Source of the DNA: Bathymodiolus brooksi
Taxonomy: Eukaryota > Mollusca > Bivalvia > Mytilida > Modiolidae
NCBI GenBank assembly: GCA_963680875.1
Contig: OY804577.1
Coordinates: 147,640,196 to 147,704,195, forward strand
DNA length: 64,000 nucleotides
Direction: 5' to 3'
Part shown: positions 24,180 through 36,822 of the stretch, piece by piece
Position numbering within the stretch: position 1 is the first letter of the stretch
Layout: the number at the start of each line of letters is the position of its first letter
Notes under the pieces: generated by a model
What the model was told of the DNA's origin: nothing
The model's database searches: none
What the model saw: the letters and a program-made list of their open reading frames with translations, nothing else
Position numbers and translations under genes: made by a program

Positions 24180-27100
24180 AAAATTTTTGCTTTACCGAAA
24201 CTGGACATAAACTATCTTCAACGGTAAATAACTCTTCTGTTCTAGTTGAACACGGTTTGTTACAAGCTGCTACAAAAAGCACAACTGTGAAAGCTAGATA
24301 TTCGGCAAAGCCTAAGCTTAAAGTGTGGACTCCAAAAATCAAGGATCTATTAGAGAATATGAGAAGTAACTACAAACGATGGGTAACTTACGGAAAACCA
24401 ACGAATCCAACAAATATAATATACTCTCAGAGAATATTGAGCAGTAAAGTTTTTAGAAAGGCTATACGCATCGAAGAGGCGAAACAAAGAGAATCTGAAC
24501 GCGACATGATACTAGACACGAGAACTAGAGACATGAGATTATTCCATAAACTAGTAAGAAACAACAGGAAAAAAGGGCATAATCTTATTGACGACCTTTG
24601 TGTAAATGGTGAAACGTATTCAGGAAAGGAAAATGTACTACAAGGATTTACAGAACACTTTCGACAACTAGCAACAAATAACCAAAATAATGAGAGTGAA
24701 TATCACAGGAAAATAGAACAAGAAATCCAACTGATAAATCAGCTTGTCAAAAATAAAGCGATACCGGTGGCAACAATATCCGAATTGGAAAAAAGTATCA
24801 AATCCATCAATACAGGGAAGTCGGCAGATATATACAACATCACCATTGAACATATCATCAATGCTGGAGAACAAATGATAACCATATTGCTACAAATAGT
24901 AAACGCCATATTTGATCATGGCAGTGTACCCGACATTCTGAAAGTAGGCCTACTTACACCGGTCTTTAAGAACAAAGGGAATATAGCTGAAGTGATAAAC
25001 TACAGAGGCATAACCGTCTTAACCAGTCATCAATAAAATAATTGAAACCATAATAAAAAACCGGACAAACCATAATATACTGGCAATCCAGAATCCAATA
25101 CAACGTGGATTCACTAAAGGATCATCACCCTTAAATTCTGCTTTGTCAGTTGAAGAGACATACAGAGAAAATGCAGATAACAAAAATGAATGTCAGCTAG
25201 TATTACTGGATGCAAAATCGGCATTTGACGTTGTTATACATAGTCATCTGATGAGACGGGTATACCATGCTGGAATACAGGACAAACACTGGTCACTAAT
25301 CAACAGTATGCACCAGAAAGCTAGTAGCTCGGTAAAATGGGATAACAAAATATCACACCAATTCCCAGTAACTCAAGGAGTTCGACAAGGAGGTATCCTA
25401 AGCAGTGACCTATACAAAGTCTACATAAATCCTCTATTAAACAATCTTAGTGACTCATATCTAGGAATGAAAATCGGAAATGTAAACTGTAATGCTAGTG
25501 CATGTGCAAATGATGTAGCACTAATGAGTAGACGTGAACATGAAACGCAAGTCATGATTAATATAGCACATGAATTTGCTACAATGGAAGGATACAAACT
25601 TCAGCCATCTAAAAGTGTTATCATCAACATACAACCAAACAAGAGAAAGCAAAGTATGATGGATCAAGAATATATTCTTGAAAATAATGTAATGCCTAAT
25701 GTAAAGCAAGCCATTCATTTGGGAATAATAAGAACAAACACATTAGCTGACAACATGACAGTAAATGTAGAAGAGAATATCAAGAAATCTAGAAGAAGCG
25801 CTTATGGTCTATTTGGAGGAGGATTCCATGGCAACAATGGACTAGATCCTGAAACTCTAATACATCTATTCAATACATACATAACGCCAGTATTAATGTA
25901 CGGTATGGAACTAATCATCCCAAAGACCACAGCACTAGAACAGTTAGAACGATATCAAAAGAAGCTTCTCAAACAGCTACTATCATTACCACCGAATACA
26001 CCCGACCCAGCAGTTTATTTACTATCCGGAACATTGCCAGTTGAGGCTCAACTACATATACGAGCATTAAATTTCTGCAATAACATCTGTAACCAAGAAG
26101 AGAAAAGCATAGAAAAATTACTAGCAAGGCAACAACTAAGAACAAAAACCATCAACAGTAACAGCTGGTTTATAGAAATTAAGAAAATGTTGATAAAATA
26201 CAACCTGCAAGACCCAGAGTACTACTTGGACAATCCTATGACAAAAAGGCTGTGGATAACATCAATAAAGAGAGAAATTCAAAATTACTGGCAAGAACTC
26301 ATAACTTCAATGGCTTCATACTACCCGAGATTGAAATACCTAAACTCCCCAGACTACCGACCGGGAAATATACATCCACTATTGAAAATTAAATGCTCAT
26401 CATCTATAGAAATAAGTAGAATTCCACCAAAACTGAAAATGTTAACAGGAACATATATATTGCAAACTATTAGAACAAAAATGTATGCCGACGAAGATGC
26501 GAAATGTCAACTATGCAAAGTAGAAATTGAAACTCTGGAACACTTATTGTTGGACTGCACAGAGCTATCAAATATCCGAAACCCGATCTTACGGCAGATT
26601 CATGATATATTCCTTCATCATACGGAATACGACCTATGTCAACAATCAACATCAGTTCAAATGCAGATACTATTAGACATCACCAGAATATCGAAAGTGT
26701 TGAGATTAACAGATGATCAAATCAGACAAATTGAATATCAAATAAGGAGACTAATATATGCACTCCACAGTGAGAGATACAAAATCTTGAACATTCATTG
26801 GAAATTAAAGAAAAGGCATAAATAATCCGGCGCTACTAATATACAGCCACCATCATTATTGATCTGTTGTGCAAATACAGTAAAAAGATAAGATAAGCTT
26901 TTCTTTTTTTAGACTCATTATTGAACGTGTATAATCACAGTTTTATATTTTAAAATCATATATATTTTACGCAAGGAACGTCAACTATCTTAAACCCTAA
27001 CGTTTTAGCCGAGACTTTTTATCCTGGATTTATTACATTTTATGCGTATGCACCGTGTATATATATCATGGACTTTTATTGTTAATATTTATTATGCTGC

Positions 27101-27660
27101 ACTTGTAAATACTACACATGGTTTTTATTGGAGATGGGATGTTCTACATGCCAAATGGCATGGTTATCCTTAGAAGGATGTGAAGATACAGAGGTAAGGG
27201 TAAGGTTACGAGCACAGCGATTGGTCTAAATACATTTTTGTAGCCAATCTGTATCTGTAGACGAATTTCTGCCAATCAAGGCACACCTCAATAAAAGAGG
27301 AAGGTTAATCCACCACTATAATAAATACGACGCGTAATATATATATATAAAAGTCACTATCTAGGATACATAAAAGTCACTATCACCACAATATAAAACA
27401 CATAATATGTCAATTCACCACCATAATATATAGCGACGCGTATAATAAATATTTATAAAAGTTCCTATCACAGTCACATAAAACGACTCATAAAATATGT
27501 ATATACACTGGTTGTTATATCTAGCAGATAGATAATCTAAAATCTAAAAGATTTGAAAAAGTAGGATCTTATCTAAAATCTAAAATGTATAATCTAAAAT
27601 CTAAAAGATTTGAAAAAGTAGGATCTTATCTAAAATCTAAAAGATTTGAATACACAGCTA
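24180..27660 (+). pseudogene. LINE B, 5'-truncated reverse transcriptase with frameshift and mutated active site
   Basis: The first frame (to 25036) covers the region N-terminal to and starting the RT (LKVGLLTPVFKNKGN, INYRGITVL). One extra A near 25021 shifts it, and the frame resumes and runs to 26825. The second part has the RT motifs LLDAKSAFDVV (motif A) and TQGVRQGGILSS, then ACANDVALM where the family has xADD: the first catalytic Asp is Asn (AAT, 25509-25511). The C-terminal knuckle is CQLC-x8-H-x4-C. The endonuclease domain is missing. Noncoding sequence follows, ending around an ATCTAAAATCTAAAAG repeat (27530-27660) that may be the LINE tail. Similar to mollusc Nimbus/I-like or CR1-like LINEs; the clade is not fixed. 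Confidence 0.8.
27530..27660 (+). repeat. ATCTAAAA short tandem repeats
   Basis: ATCTAAAATCTAAAAGATTT and GAAAAAGTAGGATCTT alternate two to three times. Position and composition suit a LINE 3' tail; this is not proven. Confidence 0.6.
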
Positions 27661-28700
27661 ATGTAATTTACTGTTCTCCCCAATTATGTATTTTTATCGA
27701 GCCAATCAATACACGTTTCCTACACGTTTTCATGTAATACACAAGTTTCTTTATGATTTAATTAATAAAATTGTTAAAAATCACGGACGAAGTGGAAAGT
27801 TGTGAACAATAAAGAGACGGAATTCTGTCAACTTATAATGTTTGCGATCTGGTATCTTCCACTGTTTGGAAATTTATTCATTCAATCTGCTGCAAAATGT
27901 ACATGTACGAATTTCATTTTACAGAAATCGGAAACCTTTTTGTGTCAATCCTTATGTAATCATTGAAAAACTTTTCCCCAACAACGGAGAGAAAATCGAT
28001 CACAGTAATGTCAAACTACGGGAACGATCTGGCCTGTCACTTCTTTTAAACTTTTCATAGTTCATGTACACGGCTACATTTTAATGACAATGGGGAGTGG
28101 TTTTCTTTTTTGGAACCAGAACTTTTGTTTACAAATTAAAAAATAACAGGAAAAGTTAACAGTTGTTTATATAACAGAAAATGACATCACCGTTTGTTAT
28201 TTCAACAAAGTGAGATACTTGTTTGGAATGAATAACCAACTGACATTACCTCGAACTGGGAAGTTATTTTACTTTAAAATCACTTCTTCATAGTGGATTG
28301 AAACAAGTCATGTCACTCTTCACTCTGGGAATGCAAGAGCGGTCCTTGCAGTGGCATTAGTATATTCTTTTCCGGATGACTTTAATGTGATCATGGCATT
28401 GATCTCCCCTTACACAAACCAGCCTTTTATTGTCCCCATCCGATGGACTAGCATCGTTTCTTAAGACCATCCTAACCAATGGCGTCAAGGTTTTCATAAA
28501 GGTTATAACAAGTAAATTCAGGTTTCGTTTGATAGCAATATATGCATTGGGGTGTTTTCGCAATTTCAACTACACACCTGTAACAAAATTACCTTGAAGA
28601 CCCCCCCGTGAGACTAGGGAAAGAATGAATTTTAATGATATTAATAAAAAAAACAATTATTCTGAAAACTGTTTATATATTGATACATGTAACTGATGTC
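27661..28700. other. Interior of the hAT-like element
   Basis: No recognisable gene. Short frames at 27842-28060 (+) and 28357-28569 (-) show no motif. They might be transposase remnants. Confidence 0.4.
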
Positions 28701-28832
28701 TTTTTTTCATAAAAAAAAATGTCACAAAATGCTTGGACCACCATTATGCCATTTGGACCAGTGACTAATTTTTTACTGGCCCAAAAAAAAATTTTCGGGC
28801 CAGCCAAGGCTGGCCCTCATTTCAGGCACTGT

Positions 28833-28962
28833 TATTTATATATGTTTGCCTTGATATATACATGTACTTACATATAGTGATTAATGTTTGTTATTTTGTA
28901 TTGTGTTTGATGACAATCCAGATTTTGGATTTTAAATCAATAAAATCTTTGACTCTTTACTG
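28833..28962 (+). pseudogene. LINE A, 3' terminus (fragment 3 of 3)
   Basis: TTATTTATATATG... continues the LINE 3' UTR broken at 24048 and ends in TTTTAAATCAATAAAATCTTTGACTC, which contains a poly(A) signal and a typical mollusc LINE end. TTATT at its start is the second copy of the hAT duplication. Confidence 0.65.
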
Positions 28963-29019
28963 CACTTGGCGTAGCCCTTTTATCTAGATATATTTTATAA
29001 AATAATTATCATCATTTTT

Positions 29020-30161
29020 AGCTCACCTTTGGGTCAGGTGAGCTATTGCCATCACTTGGCATCCGTCGTCCGTCCGTAAACATTTCAATCTTCTTCTAGA
29101 GAACCACTGAAGCAAATGGGACCAAACGTGACAGGAATGTTCATTTGCATGGTCTAACCAAGTGTTGTTACTTTCGTTACGATCGGTTATCCAACATGGC
29201 TGCCAGGGGCCATAATAGCCTCTGATTGGCTGAAATTGTTAATGATCTTCTTCTCCGATACTACATGGAGGATGGAATTGAAAATTGTCATGAATGATCA
29301 TTCCAAGCTGCTAACCAAGTGTTGTTACCTTTTGGACCGATTGAAAATCCAAGATGGCCACCAGCTGGGGACATAATTTAACATAGCGACCCTATGGGAA
29401 ATATGTAAAGCAAACTTCTTCTCAAGGACCACTGGATGGATTGCCAGGGGCCATAATAGCGTCTGATTGGCTGAAATTGTTAATGATCTTCTTCCCCGAT
29501 ACTACATGGAGGATGGAATTAAAAATTGTCAATTGTTGTTACTTTTTGTTCCGACCGTCCTCCGTTCAAGATGGCTGCTGTTACTAAAAATAAAAATATC
29601 TTCAATTGTCCATTGCTGCTTTAGTATATAAGTCAAAATGAGCTCAAATTTTAGCCGCAGCTACATGGCAAGGAGTAGTTTAACATTTATTCTGGGTTTT
29701 TCTGTGAAATTTTTCTTTCAGCCGATTTATACTGATTATGCAAATTAGGCATATTTTGATAAAAGATCACATTTAAATCTTCTCCTGAAACCGCTGAACC
29801 AAATTAAAGCAAATTTGGCTGGGATGGTCCTTGGGTGGTCCCTTTTCAATTTTGTCCGATAGTGCCGCCCTCCTTTCAAAATGGCTGCTGTTACCAAAAA
29901 TAGAAATGTCTTTAGTTGTCAATTTCTGCTTTATTACAAATCAAAATGAACTCAAATTTTAACTGCAGCTATATGGCAATGAGTAGTTTAACATATATTC
30001 TGTTTTTTTCTGTGAGATTTTTTTCAGCCAGTTTATTCGTTTAGGAATATTATGAGATAAAAATCGCTTTCAAAATTATGTGTAACACCCCCATTTTCTA
30101 TCAACTTTCGATTTCAAATTGAAAACCAGGTGAGCAATTACAGGCTCCTGGGAGCCTCTAG
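29020..30161 (+). mobile_element. AGCTCACC-family element, complete ends
   Basis: Head hairpin AGCTCACCT (29020-29028) and AGGTGAGCT (29036-29044), then CATCCGTCGTCCGTCCG. Tail CCAGGTGAGCAATTACAGG with hairpin AGGCTCC/GGAGCCT (142-148/151-157 of the 30000 block) followed by CTAG-T at 30158-30162. The interior carries two GATTGGCTGAAATTGTTAATG copies and AAGATGGC blocks. It sits only 70 bp before exon 2. Confidence 0.7.
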
Positions 30162-30230
30162 TTCTTTATTGAGTTTTAATATCTCTTTAAATATACCAAT
30201 TTTTCCTTCATTTTTTATTTGTATTTTCAG

Positions 30231-30319
30231 ATTATTATTAACATTATAGCTGGTATTGATGGAAGTCATAAAGAAAACTTGTGTAATACACTAGTCAAAC
30301 TTACCACAGATAGATACAG
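30231..30319 (+). CDS. Exon 2 (P-loop-like segment) of the DNAAF9-like gene
   Basis: 89 nt, acceptor TTTGTATTTTCAG, donor TACAG|GTAATA; phase 0 in, phase 2 out. It reads IIINIIAGIDGSHKE and then a helix-like LCNTLVKLTTDRY. A beta strand followed by a GxxGSxKE turn looks like the start of a P-loop NTPase fold, but the invariant GK[S/T] is not kept (SHKE), so nucleotide binding is doubtful. DNAAF9 is described as having a CobW-like region, which agrees. The last 15 bases and the donor are the seed of the array 31146-33445. Reading through the donor gives TAA at once. Confidence 0.8.
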
Positions 30320-30331
30320 GTAATACTTAAA

Positions 30332-31145
30332 CAGAGCTCCAGAAAACCTGCGTATTTGCGTTTTTTACACTATGAAAACGAGTAAAAACGCATGTATTAT
30401 CAGATCAGAGTGTACATTTACGCATACATATTGCTGTGTAAGCAAACTTTCCAAATTCGGAGCGTACTTGTACGCTGTTGACGATAATACATCGTGTACA
30501 TAAACAATACATTTTTGACTTTGAGAAATTCCCCGTAATTACTTCTCTTTATACTTTTCGAAAGAGAAAGTGTATACATTTGAGGGGTACCGAATGTTTG
30601 CCTTTCTAAGCATCGATGTCAAAGGAGATCTGATTGGATGTTTAGGATAAATCATCCAATCGCGGTCAATATTACAAATACATGCGGTTTAGTTAAGAAC
30701 TAAAACGAAAGTGAATTTGGGAACACGTTGTTCGTTGAAAATGAGCAAGAACATGAATAAGCGTGCTACGGAAAATTATATACTTTTTTAAAAGTTCCTG
30801 ACAGTTTCATCTGTGTCTAGTGACAGTACAATTAAAGGAATCATTGATGACATTATCAACACGGCTGTGAAAACTGCCGAAGTCGACGAGCAAAAAACAA
30901 AATATTTACAACATTTTATTAATAAACATGACACAATCGTGTCAAATTAAACAGAGATATACATTTCACTTGCATCCTGTGTTTATTGAATAACACTTGT
31001 GTCAAACATAATTTTAAAAGTGTACATGTAAGCAATCTTTTCTGAAGTAGAGAGTACAACAGTGCAAAGGAAATATGCAAATATGCATCATTTTCAAAAG
31101 TAGGGGGTAATTACCCTTTGGACTTGAAAATTATCTGGAGCTCTG
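30332..31145. mobile_element. hAT-like non-autonomous element inserted in the first array unit
   Basis: Inverted ends CAGAGCTCCAGA / TCTGGAGCTCTG, with CTTAAA on both sides (30326-30331 and 31146-31151) as a 6-bp duplication. A decayed frame starts at 30741 (MSKNMNKRATENYI, then after a stop FLTVSSVSSDSTIKGIIDDI), perhaps a transposase N-terminus. The insertion splits one unit of the 33-bp array, so it came after the array had begun. Confidence 0.7.
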
Positions 31146-33445
31146 CTTAAACATTTAACAAGATAGATACAGGTAATACTTAAACATTTAACAAAGTTAG
31201 ATACAGGTAATACTTCAAAATTTAACAAAGTTAGATACAGGTAATACTTAAACATTTAACAAAGTTAGATACAGGTAATTCTTAAACATTTAACAAGATA
31301 GATACAGGTAATACTTAAACATTTAACAAGATAGATACAGGTAATACTTAAACATTTAACAAAGATAGATACAGGTAATACTTAAACATTTAACAAAGAT
31401 AGATACAGGTAATACTTAAACATTTAACAAGATAGATACAGGTAATACTTAAACATTTAACAAGATAGATACAGGTAATACTTAAACATTTAACAAGATA
31501 GATACAGGTAATACTTCAACATTTAAAAAGATAGATACAGGTAATACTTAAACATGTAACAAAGTTAGATACAGGTAATACTTAAACATTTAACAAAGAT
31601 AGATACAGGTAATACTTAAACATTTAACAAGATAGATACAGGTAATACTTAAACATTTAACAAGATAGATACAGGTAATTCTTAAACATTTAACAAGATA
31701 GATACAGGTAATACTTCAACATTTAACAAGATAGATACAGGTAATACTTAAACATTTAGCAAAGATAGATACAGGTAATTCTTAAACATTTAACAAAGTT
31801 AGATACAGGTAATTCTTAAACATTTAACAAGATAGATATAGGTAATTCTTCAACATTTAACAAAGATATATACAGGTAATACTTAAACATTTAACAAGAT
31901 AGATACAGGTAATACTTAAACATTTAACAAAGATAGATACAGGTAATGCTTAAACATTTAACAAAGATAGATACAGGTATTACTTCAACATTTAACAAAG
32001 TTAGATACAGGTAATTCTTAAACATTTAACAAAGATAGATACAGGTAATACTTAAACATTTAACAAAGTTAGATACAGGTAATTCTTAAACATTTAACAA
32101 GATAGATACAGGTAATACTTAAACATTTAACAAGATAGATACAGGTAATACTTCAACATTTAACAAGATAGATACAGGTAATACTTAAACATGTAACAAA
32201 GTTAGATACAGGTAATACTTAAACATTTAACAAAGATAGATACAGGTAATACTTAAACATTTAACAAGATAGATACAGGTAATACTTAAACATTTAACAA
32301 GATAGATACAGGTAATTCTTAAACATTTAACAAGATAGATACAGGTAATACTTCAACATTTAACAAGATAGATACAGGTAATACTTAAACATTTAGCAAA
32401 GATAGATACAGGTAATTCTTAAACATTTAACAAAGTTAGATACAGGTAATTCTTAAACATTTAACAAGATAGATACAGGTAATTATTCAACATTTAACAA
32501 AGATATATACAGGTAATACTTAAACATTTAACAAGATAGATACAGGTAATACTTCAACATTAACAAAGATAGATACAGGTAATACTTAAACATTAACAAA
32601 GTTAGATACAGGTAATACTTCAACATTTAACAAAGATAGATATAGGTAAAACTTAAACATTTAACAAAGATAGATACAGGTAATACTTAAACATTTAACA
32701 AAGATAGATACAGGTAATACTTAAACATTTAACAAAGATAGATACAGGTAATAATTAAACATTTAACAAAGTTAGATACAGGTAATACTTAAACATTTAA
32801 CAAAGATAGATACAGGTAATACTTAAACATTTAACAAGATAGATACAGGTAATACTTCAACATTTAACAAAGTTAGATACAGGTAATACTGAAAAATTTA
32901 ACAAAGTTAGATACAGGTAATACTTAAACATTTAACAAAGTTAGATACAGGTAATACTTAAACATTTAACAAAGTTAGATACAGGTAATACTTAAACATT
33001 TAACAAGATAGATACAGGTAATACTTAAACATTTAACAAGATAGATACAGGTAATACTTCAACATTTAACAAAGATAGATACAGGTAATACTTAAACATT
33101 TAACAAAGTTAGATACCGGTAATACTTAAACATTTAACAAGATAGATACAGGTAATACTTAAACATTTAACAAAGATAGATACAGGTAATTCTTAAACAT
33201 TTAACAAAGATAGATACAGGTAATACTTAAACATTAACAAAGTTAGATACAGGTAATACTTAAACATTTAACAAAGATAGATACAGGTAATACTTCAACA
33301 TTTAACAAAGATAGATACAGGTAATACTTCAACATTAACAAAGTTAGATACAGGTAATACTTCAACATTTAACAAAGTTAGATACAGGTAATACTTCAAC
33401 ATTTAACAAAGTTAGATACAGGTAATACTTAAACATTTAAGAAAG
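31146..33445 (+). repeat. ~33-bp minisatellite, about 70 copies of the exon 2 end plus donor
   Basis: Units contain GATAGATACAG|GTAATACTT, identical to the last bases of exon 2 and its 5' splice site (30309-30327), followed by AAACATTTAACAA. Variation is mainly AAGATAG/AAGTTAG/CAAGATAG (32-34 bp) and CTTAAAC/CTTCAAC. A run of about a dozen variant units near 31560-31850 recurs near 32180-32480. With the piece at 30309-30331 it forms one array interrupted by the hAT-like element. Confidence 0.93.
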
Positions 33446-33647
33446 TTTTTCGTTTATTAGGTCAGTTTCTTCATTACCATTTATCTGCCATGATATAACT
33501 GAAATATGGTTGAAAGTGGCATTAAACACCAAAAAAACCAAGCCAAACCTATACTCACTATAATTGGTCCACACATTGATCATTGAGGATACATGTCAGC
33601 CAGGCGTTTGTCACCTGACCTTGACCTCATTTACATGGTCTATTAAC
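33446..33647. mobile_element. SINE 3' fragment and intron sequence
   Basis: GCCATGATATAACTGAAATATGGTTGAAAGTGGCATTAAACACC (about 33488-33531) is the 3' end of a tRNA-type SINE common in molluscs. The remainder is unassigned. Confidence 0.55.
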
Positions 33648-34005
33648 TCCTGTGGTGTAATGGTTCCTCGCCTCCAATGCGGTAGATCGTGGGTTTGAGC
33701 CCCGATTGGGTCAAACCAAAGACTATAAATTGGTATTTGTTGCTGCTCCTCTAAGCACATAGCATTAAGGAGAAAGAGCAAAGACTGGGTGGCTCGGAAT
33801 TAGGATAATGTGTCTGAGTAGGGAGACATGTCTATCCGCAAACTTGTTTCAGTGAACTAGTACTATAAAAATCCAACTAAGCATGTTGGTCTAGTACAAA
33901 GCGGACCTCATCATCATCTCATTGAAAATTAACTTGTTCTCGCCATGATATAGCTGAACAATTTCTGAGTTAGAGTTAAACAACAATCACTCATTCACTC
34001 ACTCC
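33648..34005 (+). mobile_element. tRNA-derived SINE
   Basis: The tRNA-like head has an A box (TGGTGTAATGG, 33652 on) and a B box GGGTTTGAGCCCC (33691-33703). The body contains CAAAGACTATAAATTGGTA, TTGCTGCTCC, GCATTAAGGAGA and AGTACTATAAA, and a GCCATGATATAGCTGAA tail ends in CACTCATTCACTCACTCC. This layout matches mollusc SINEs I know. It is not a working tRNA gene: the acceptor stem is absent. Confidence 0.75.
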
Positions 34006-34092
34006 AATGGGATCCTTTACAAATAATAGCTTAAGTTGGTATTAAAGGTCAATAGTGAGTCTGTGGTTCATATATTTTTCTTTATTGTATAA

Positions 34093-36605
34093 CAAATAAT
34101 TAATGTTCTCACAGTAACATGTTGATGATTGAGTGTAGCCCCTGTCCTGGTACCATATGTACAGTATGTTCTCACAGTGACATGTTGATGATTGAGTGTA
34201 GCCACTGTCCTGGTACCATATGTACAGTATGTTCTCATAGTAACATGTTGATGATTGAGTGTAGTCGCTGTCCTGGTACCATATGTACAGTATGTTCTCA
34301 CAGTGACATGTTGATGATTGAGTGTAGCCACTGTCATGGTACCATATGTACAGTATGTTCTCACAGTGACATGTTGATGATTGAGTGTAGCCACTGTCCT
34401 GGTACCATATGTACAGTATGTTCTCACAGTGACATGTTGTTGATTGAGTGTAGCCACTGTCCTGGTACCATATGTACAGTAATTAATGTTCTCACAGTGA
34501 CATGTTGATGATTGAATGTAGCCACTGTCCTTGTACCATATGTACAGTATGTTCTCACAGTAACATGTTGATGATTGAGTGTAGCCACTGTCCTGGTACC
34601 ATATGTACAGTATGTTCTCACAGTAACATGTTGATGATTGAGTGTAGTCGCTGTCCTGGTACCATATGTACAGTATGTTCTCACAGTGACATGTTGATGA
34701 TTGAGTGTAGCCACTGTCCTGGTACCATATGTACAGTATGTTCTCACAGTAACATGTTGATGATTGAGTGTAGCCACTGTCCTGGTACCATATGTACAGT
34801 AATTAATGTTCTCACAGTAACATGTTGATGATTGAGTGTAGCCACTGTCCTGGTACCATATGTACAGTATGTTCTCACAGTGACATGTTGATGATTGAGT
34901 GTAGCCACTGTCCTGGTACCATATGTACAGTATGTTCTCACAGTGACATGTTGATGATTGAGTGTAGCCACTGTCCTGGTACCATATGTACAGTAATTAA
35001 TGTTCTCACAGTGACATGTTGATGATTGAGTGTAGCCACTGTCCTGGTACCATATGTACAGTAACTAATGTTCTCACAGTAACATGTTGATGATTGAGTG
35101 TAGCCACTGTCCTGGTACCATATGTACAGTATGTTCTCACAGTGACATGTTGATGATTGAGTGTAGCCGCTGTCCTGGTACCATATGTACAGTATGTTCT
35201 CACAGTAACATGTTGATGATTGAGTGTAGCCACTGTCCTGGTACCATATATACAGTAATTAATGTTCTCACAGTAACATGTTGATGATTGAGTGTAGCCA
35301 CTGTCCTGGTACCATATGTACAGTATGTTCTCACAGTGACATGTTGATGATTGAGTGTAGCCGCTGTCCTGGTACCATATGTACAGTATGTTCTCACAGT
35401 AACATGTTGATGATTGAGTGTAGCCACTGTCCTGGTACCATATGTACAGTATGTTCTCACAGTGACATGTTGATGATTGAGTGTAGCCACTGTCATGGTA
35501 CCATATGTACAGTATGTTCTCACAGTAACATGTTGATGATTGAGTGTAGCCACTGTCCTGGTACCATATGTACAGTATGTTCTCACAGTAACATGTTGAT
35601 GATTGAGTGTAGCCACTGTCCTGGTACCATATGTACAGTATGTTCTCACAGTGACATGTTGATGATTGAGTGTAGCCACTGTCATGGTACCATATGTACA
35701 GTATGTTCTCACAGTGACATGTTGATTGAGTGTAGCCACTGTCCTGGTACCATATGTACAGTATGTTCTCATAGTAACATGTTGATGATTGAGTGTAGCC
35801 ACTGTCCTGGTACCTTATATACAGTATGTTCTCACAGTGACATGTTGATGATTGAGTGTAGCCACTGTCATGGTACCATATGTACAGTATGTTCTCACAG
35901 TAACATGTTGATGATTGAATGTAGCCACTGTCCTGGTACCATATGTACAGTAATTAATGTTCTCACAGTAACATGTTGATGATTGAGTGTAGCCGCTGTC
36001 CTGGTACCATATGTACAGTATGTTCTCACAGTGACATGTTGATGATTTGAGTGTAGCCACTGTCCTGGTACCATGTGTACAGTAATTAATGTTCTCACAG
36101 TAACATGTTGATGATTGAGTGTAGCCACTGTCCTGGTACCATATGTACAGTAACTAATGTTCTCACAGTAACATGTTGATGATTGAGTGTAGCCACTGTC
36201 TTGGTACCATATGTACAGTATTTTCTCACAGTAACATGTTGATGATTGAGTGTAGCCACTGTCCTGGTACCATATGTACAGTATGTTCTCACAGTAACAT
36301 GTTGATGATTGAGTGTAGCCACTGTCCTGGTACCATATGTACAGTATGTTCTCACAGTAACATGTTGATGATTGAGTGTAGCCACTGTCCTGGTACCATA
36401 TGTACAGTATGTTCTCACAGTAACATGTTGATGATTGAGTGTAGCCACTGTCCTGGTACCATATGTACAGTAATTAATGTTCTCACAGTAACATGTTGAT
36501 GATTGAGTGTAGCCACTGTCCTGGTACCATATGTACAGTATGTTCTCACAGTGACATGTTGATGATTGAGTGTAGCCGTTGTCATGGTACCATATGTACA
36601 GTAAT
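34093..36605 (+). repeat. 63-bp minisatellite, about 40 copies
   Basis: Units carry TTCTCACAGTRACATGTTGATG, GAGTGTAGCCACTGTC and GGTACCATATGTACAGTA. About every third to tenth unit has an extra ATTAA or ACTAA, giving 68 bp. Because 63 is divisible by 3, long frames appear on both strands (about 130-230 codons); they break at the 68-bp units and I regard them as artefacts. GGTACC and TGTACA palindromes occur in each unit. Confidence 0.93.
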
Positions 36606-36822
36606 TACTAGAAGCTTCAGTTCAAATACTAAAATTCAACCAGTTGTGTCCCACTAAATGACAGTTTAGAACAGGCCAGATGAAGGAACATGGCTGATAT
36701 GCATTGATAGAATTTTTATCATTTTATAATATTTTGTAGTTGTACAGCTGTACATCAAGATACATTTCTTGTTATTTTATTTTGTTGTTGGACAGCTGAT
36801 TTCTTGTTATTATATTTTGTAG
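36606..36822. other. Intron 2 end with duplicated acceptor-like segments
   Basis: TATTTTGTAGTTGTACAGCTG (36730-36750), TTGTTGTTGGACAGCTG (36782-36798) and the true TATATTTTGTAG|TTGGACAG (36812-36830) are imperfect copies of one another, so up to three tandem acceptor-like sites precede exon 3. Confidence 0.6.

Larger units (their letters stand above)
24049..28832. mobile_element. hAT-like DNA transposon with 5-bp duplication, carrying a nested LINE
   Basis: Ends CAGTGCCTGAAATG (24049) and CATTTCAGGCACTG (to 28832); the inverted similarity continues through AATTAG..AGTCACTGG over about 100 bp. The flanks on both sides are TTATT, which fits a 5-bp target duplication as reported for some hAT lineages. 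The right subterminal holds a GGCCAGCC/GGCTGGCC hairpin (about 28799-28816). No intact transposase is present; 27661-28700 is unassigned AT-rich interior. LINE B lies inside (about 24180-27660). Confidence 0.65.

Noticed and set aside
33648..33720. tRNA gene
   Set aside because: A and B boxes are present but there is no acceptor stem, and the sequence continues into a typical SINE body.
34068..36499. Cys-rich repeat peptides on the + strand and T/H-rich ones on the - strand
   Set aside because: 63-bp minisatellite frames broken at every 68-bp unit; no sign of selection on the protein.
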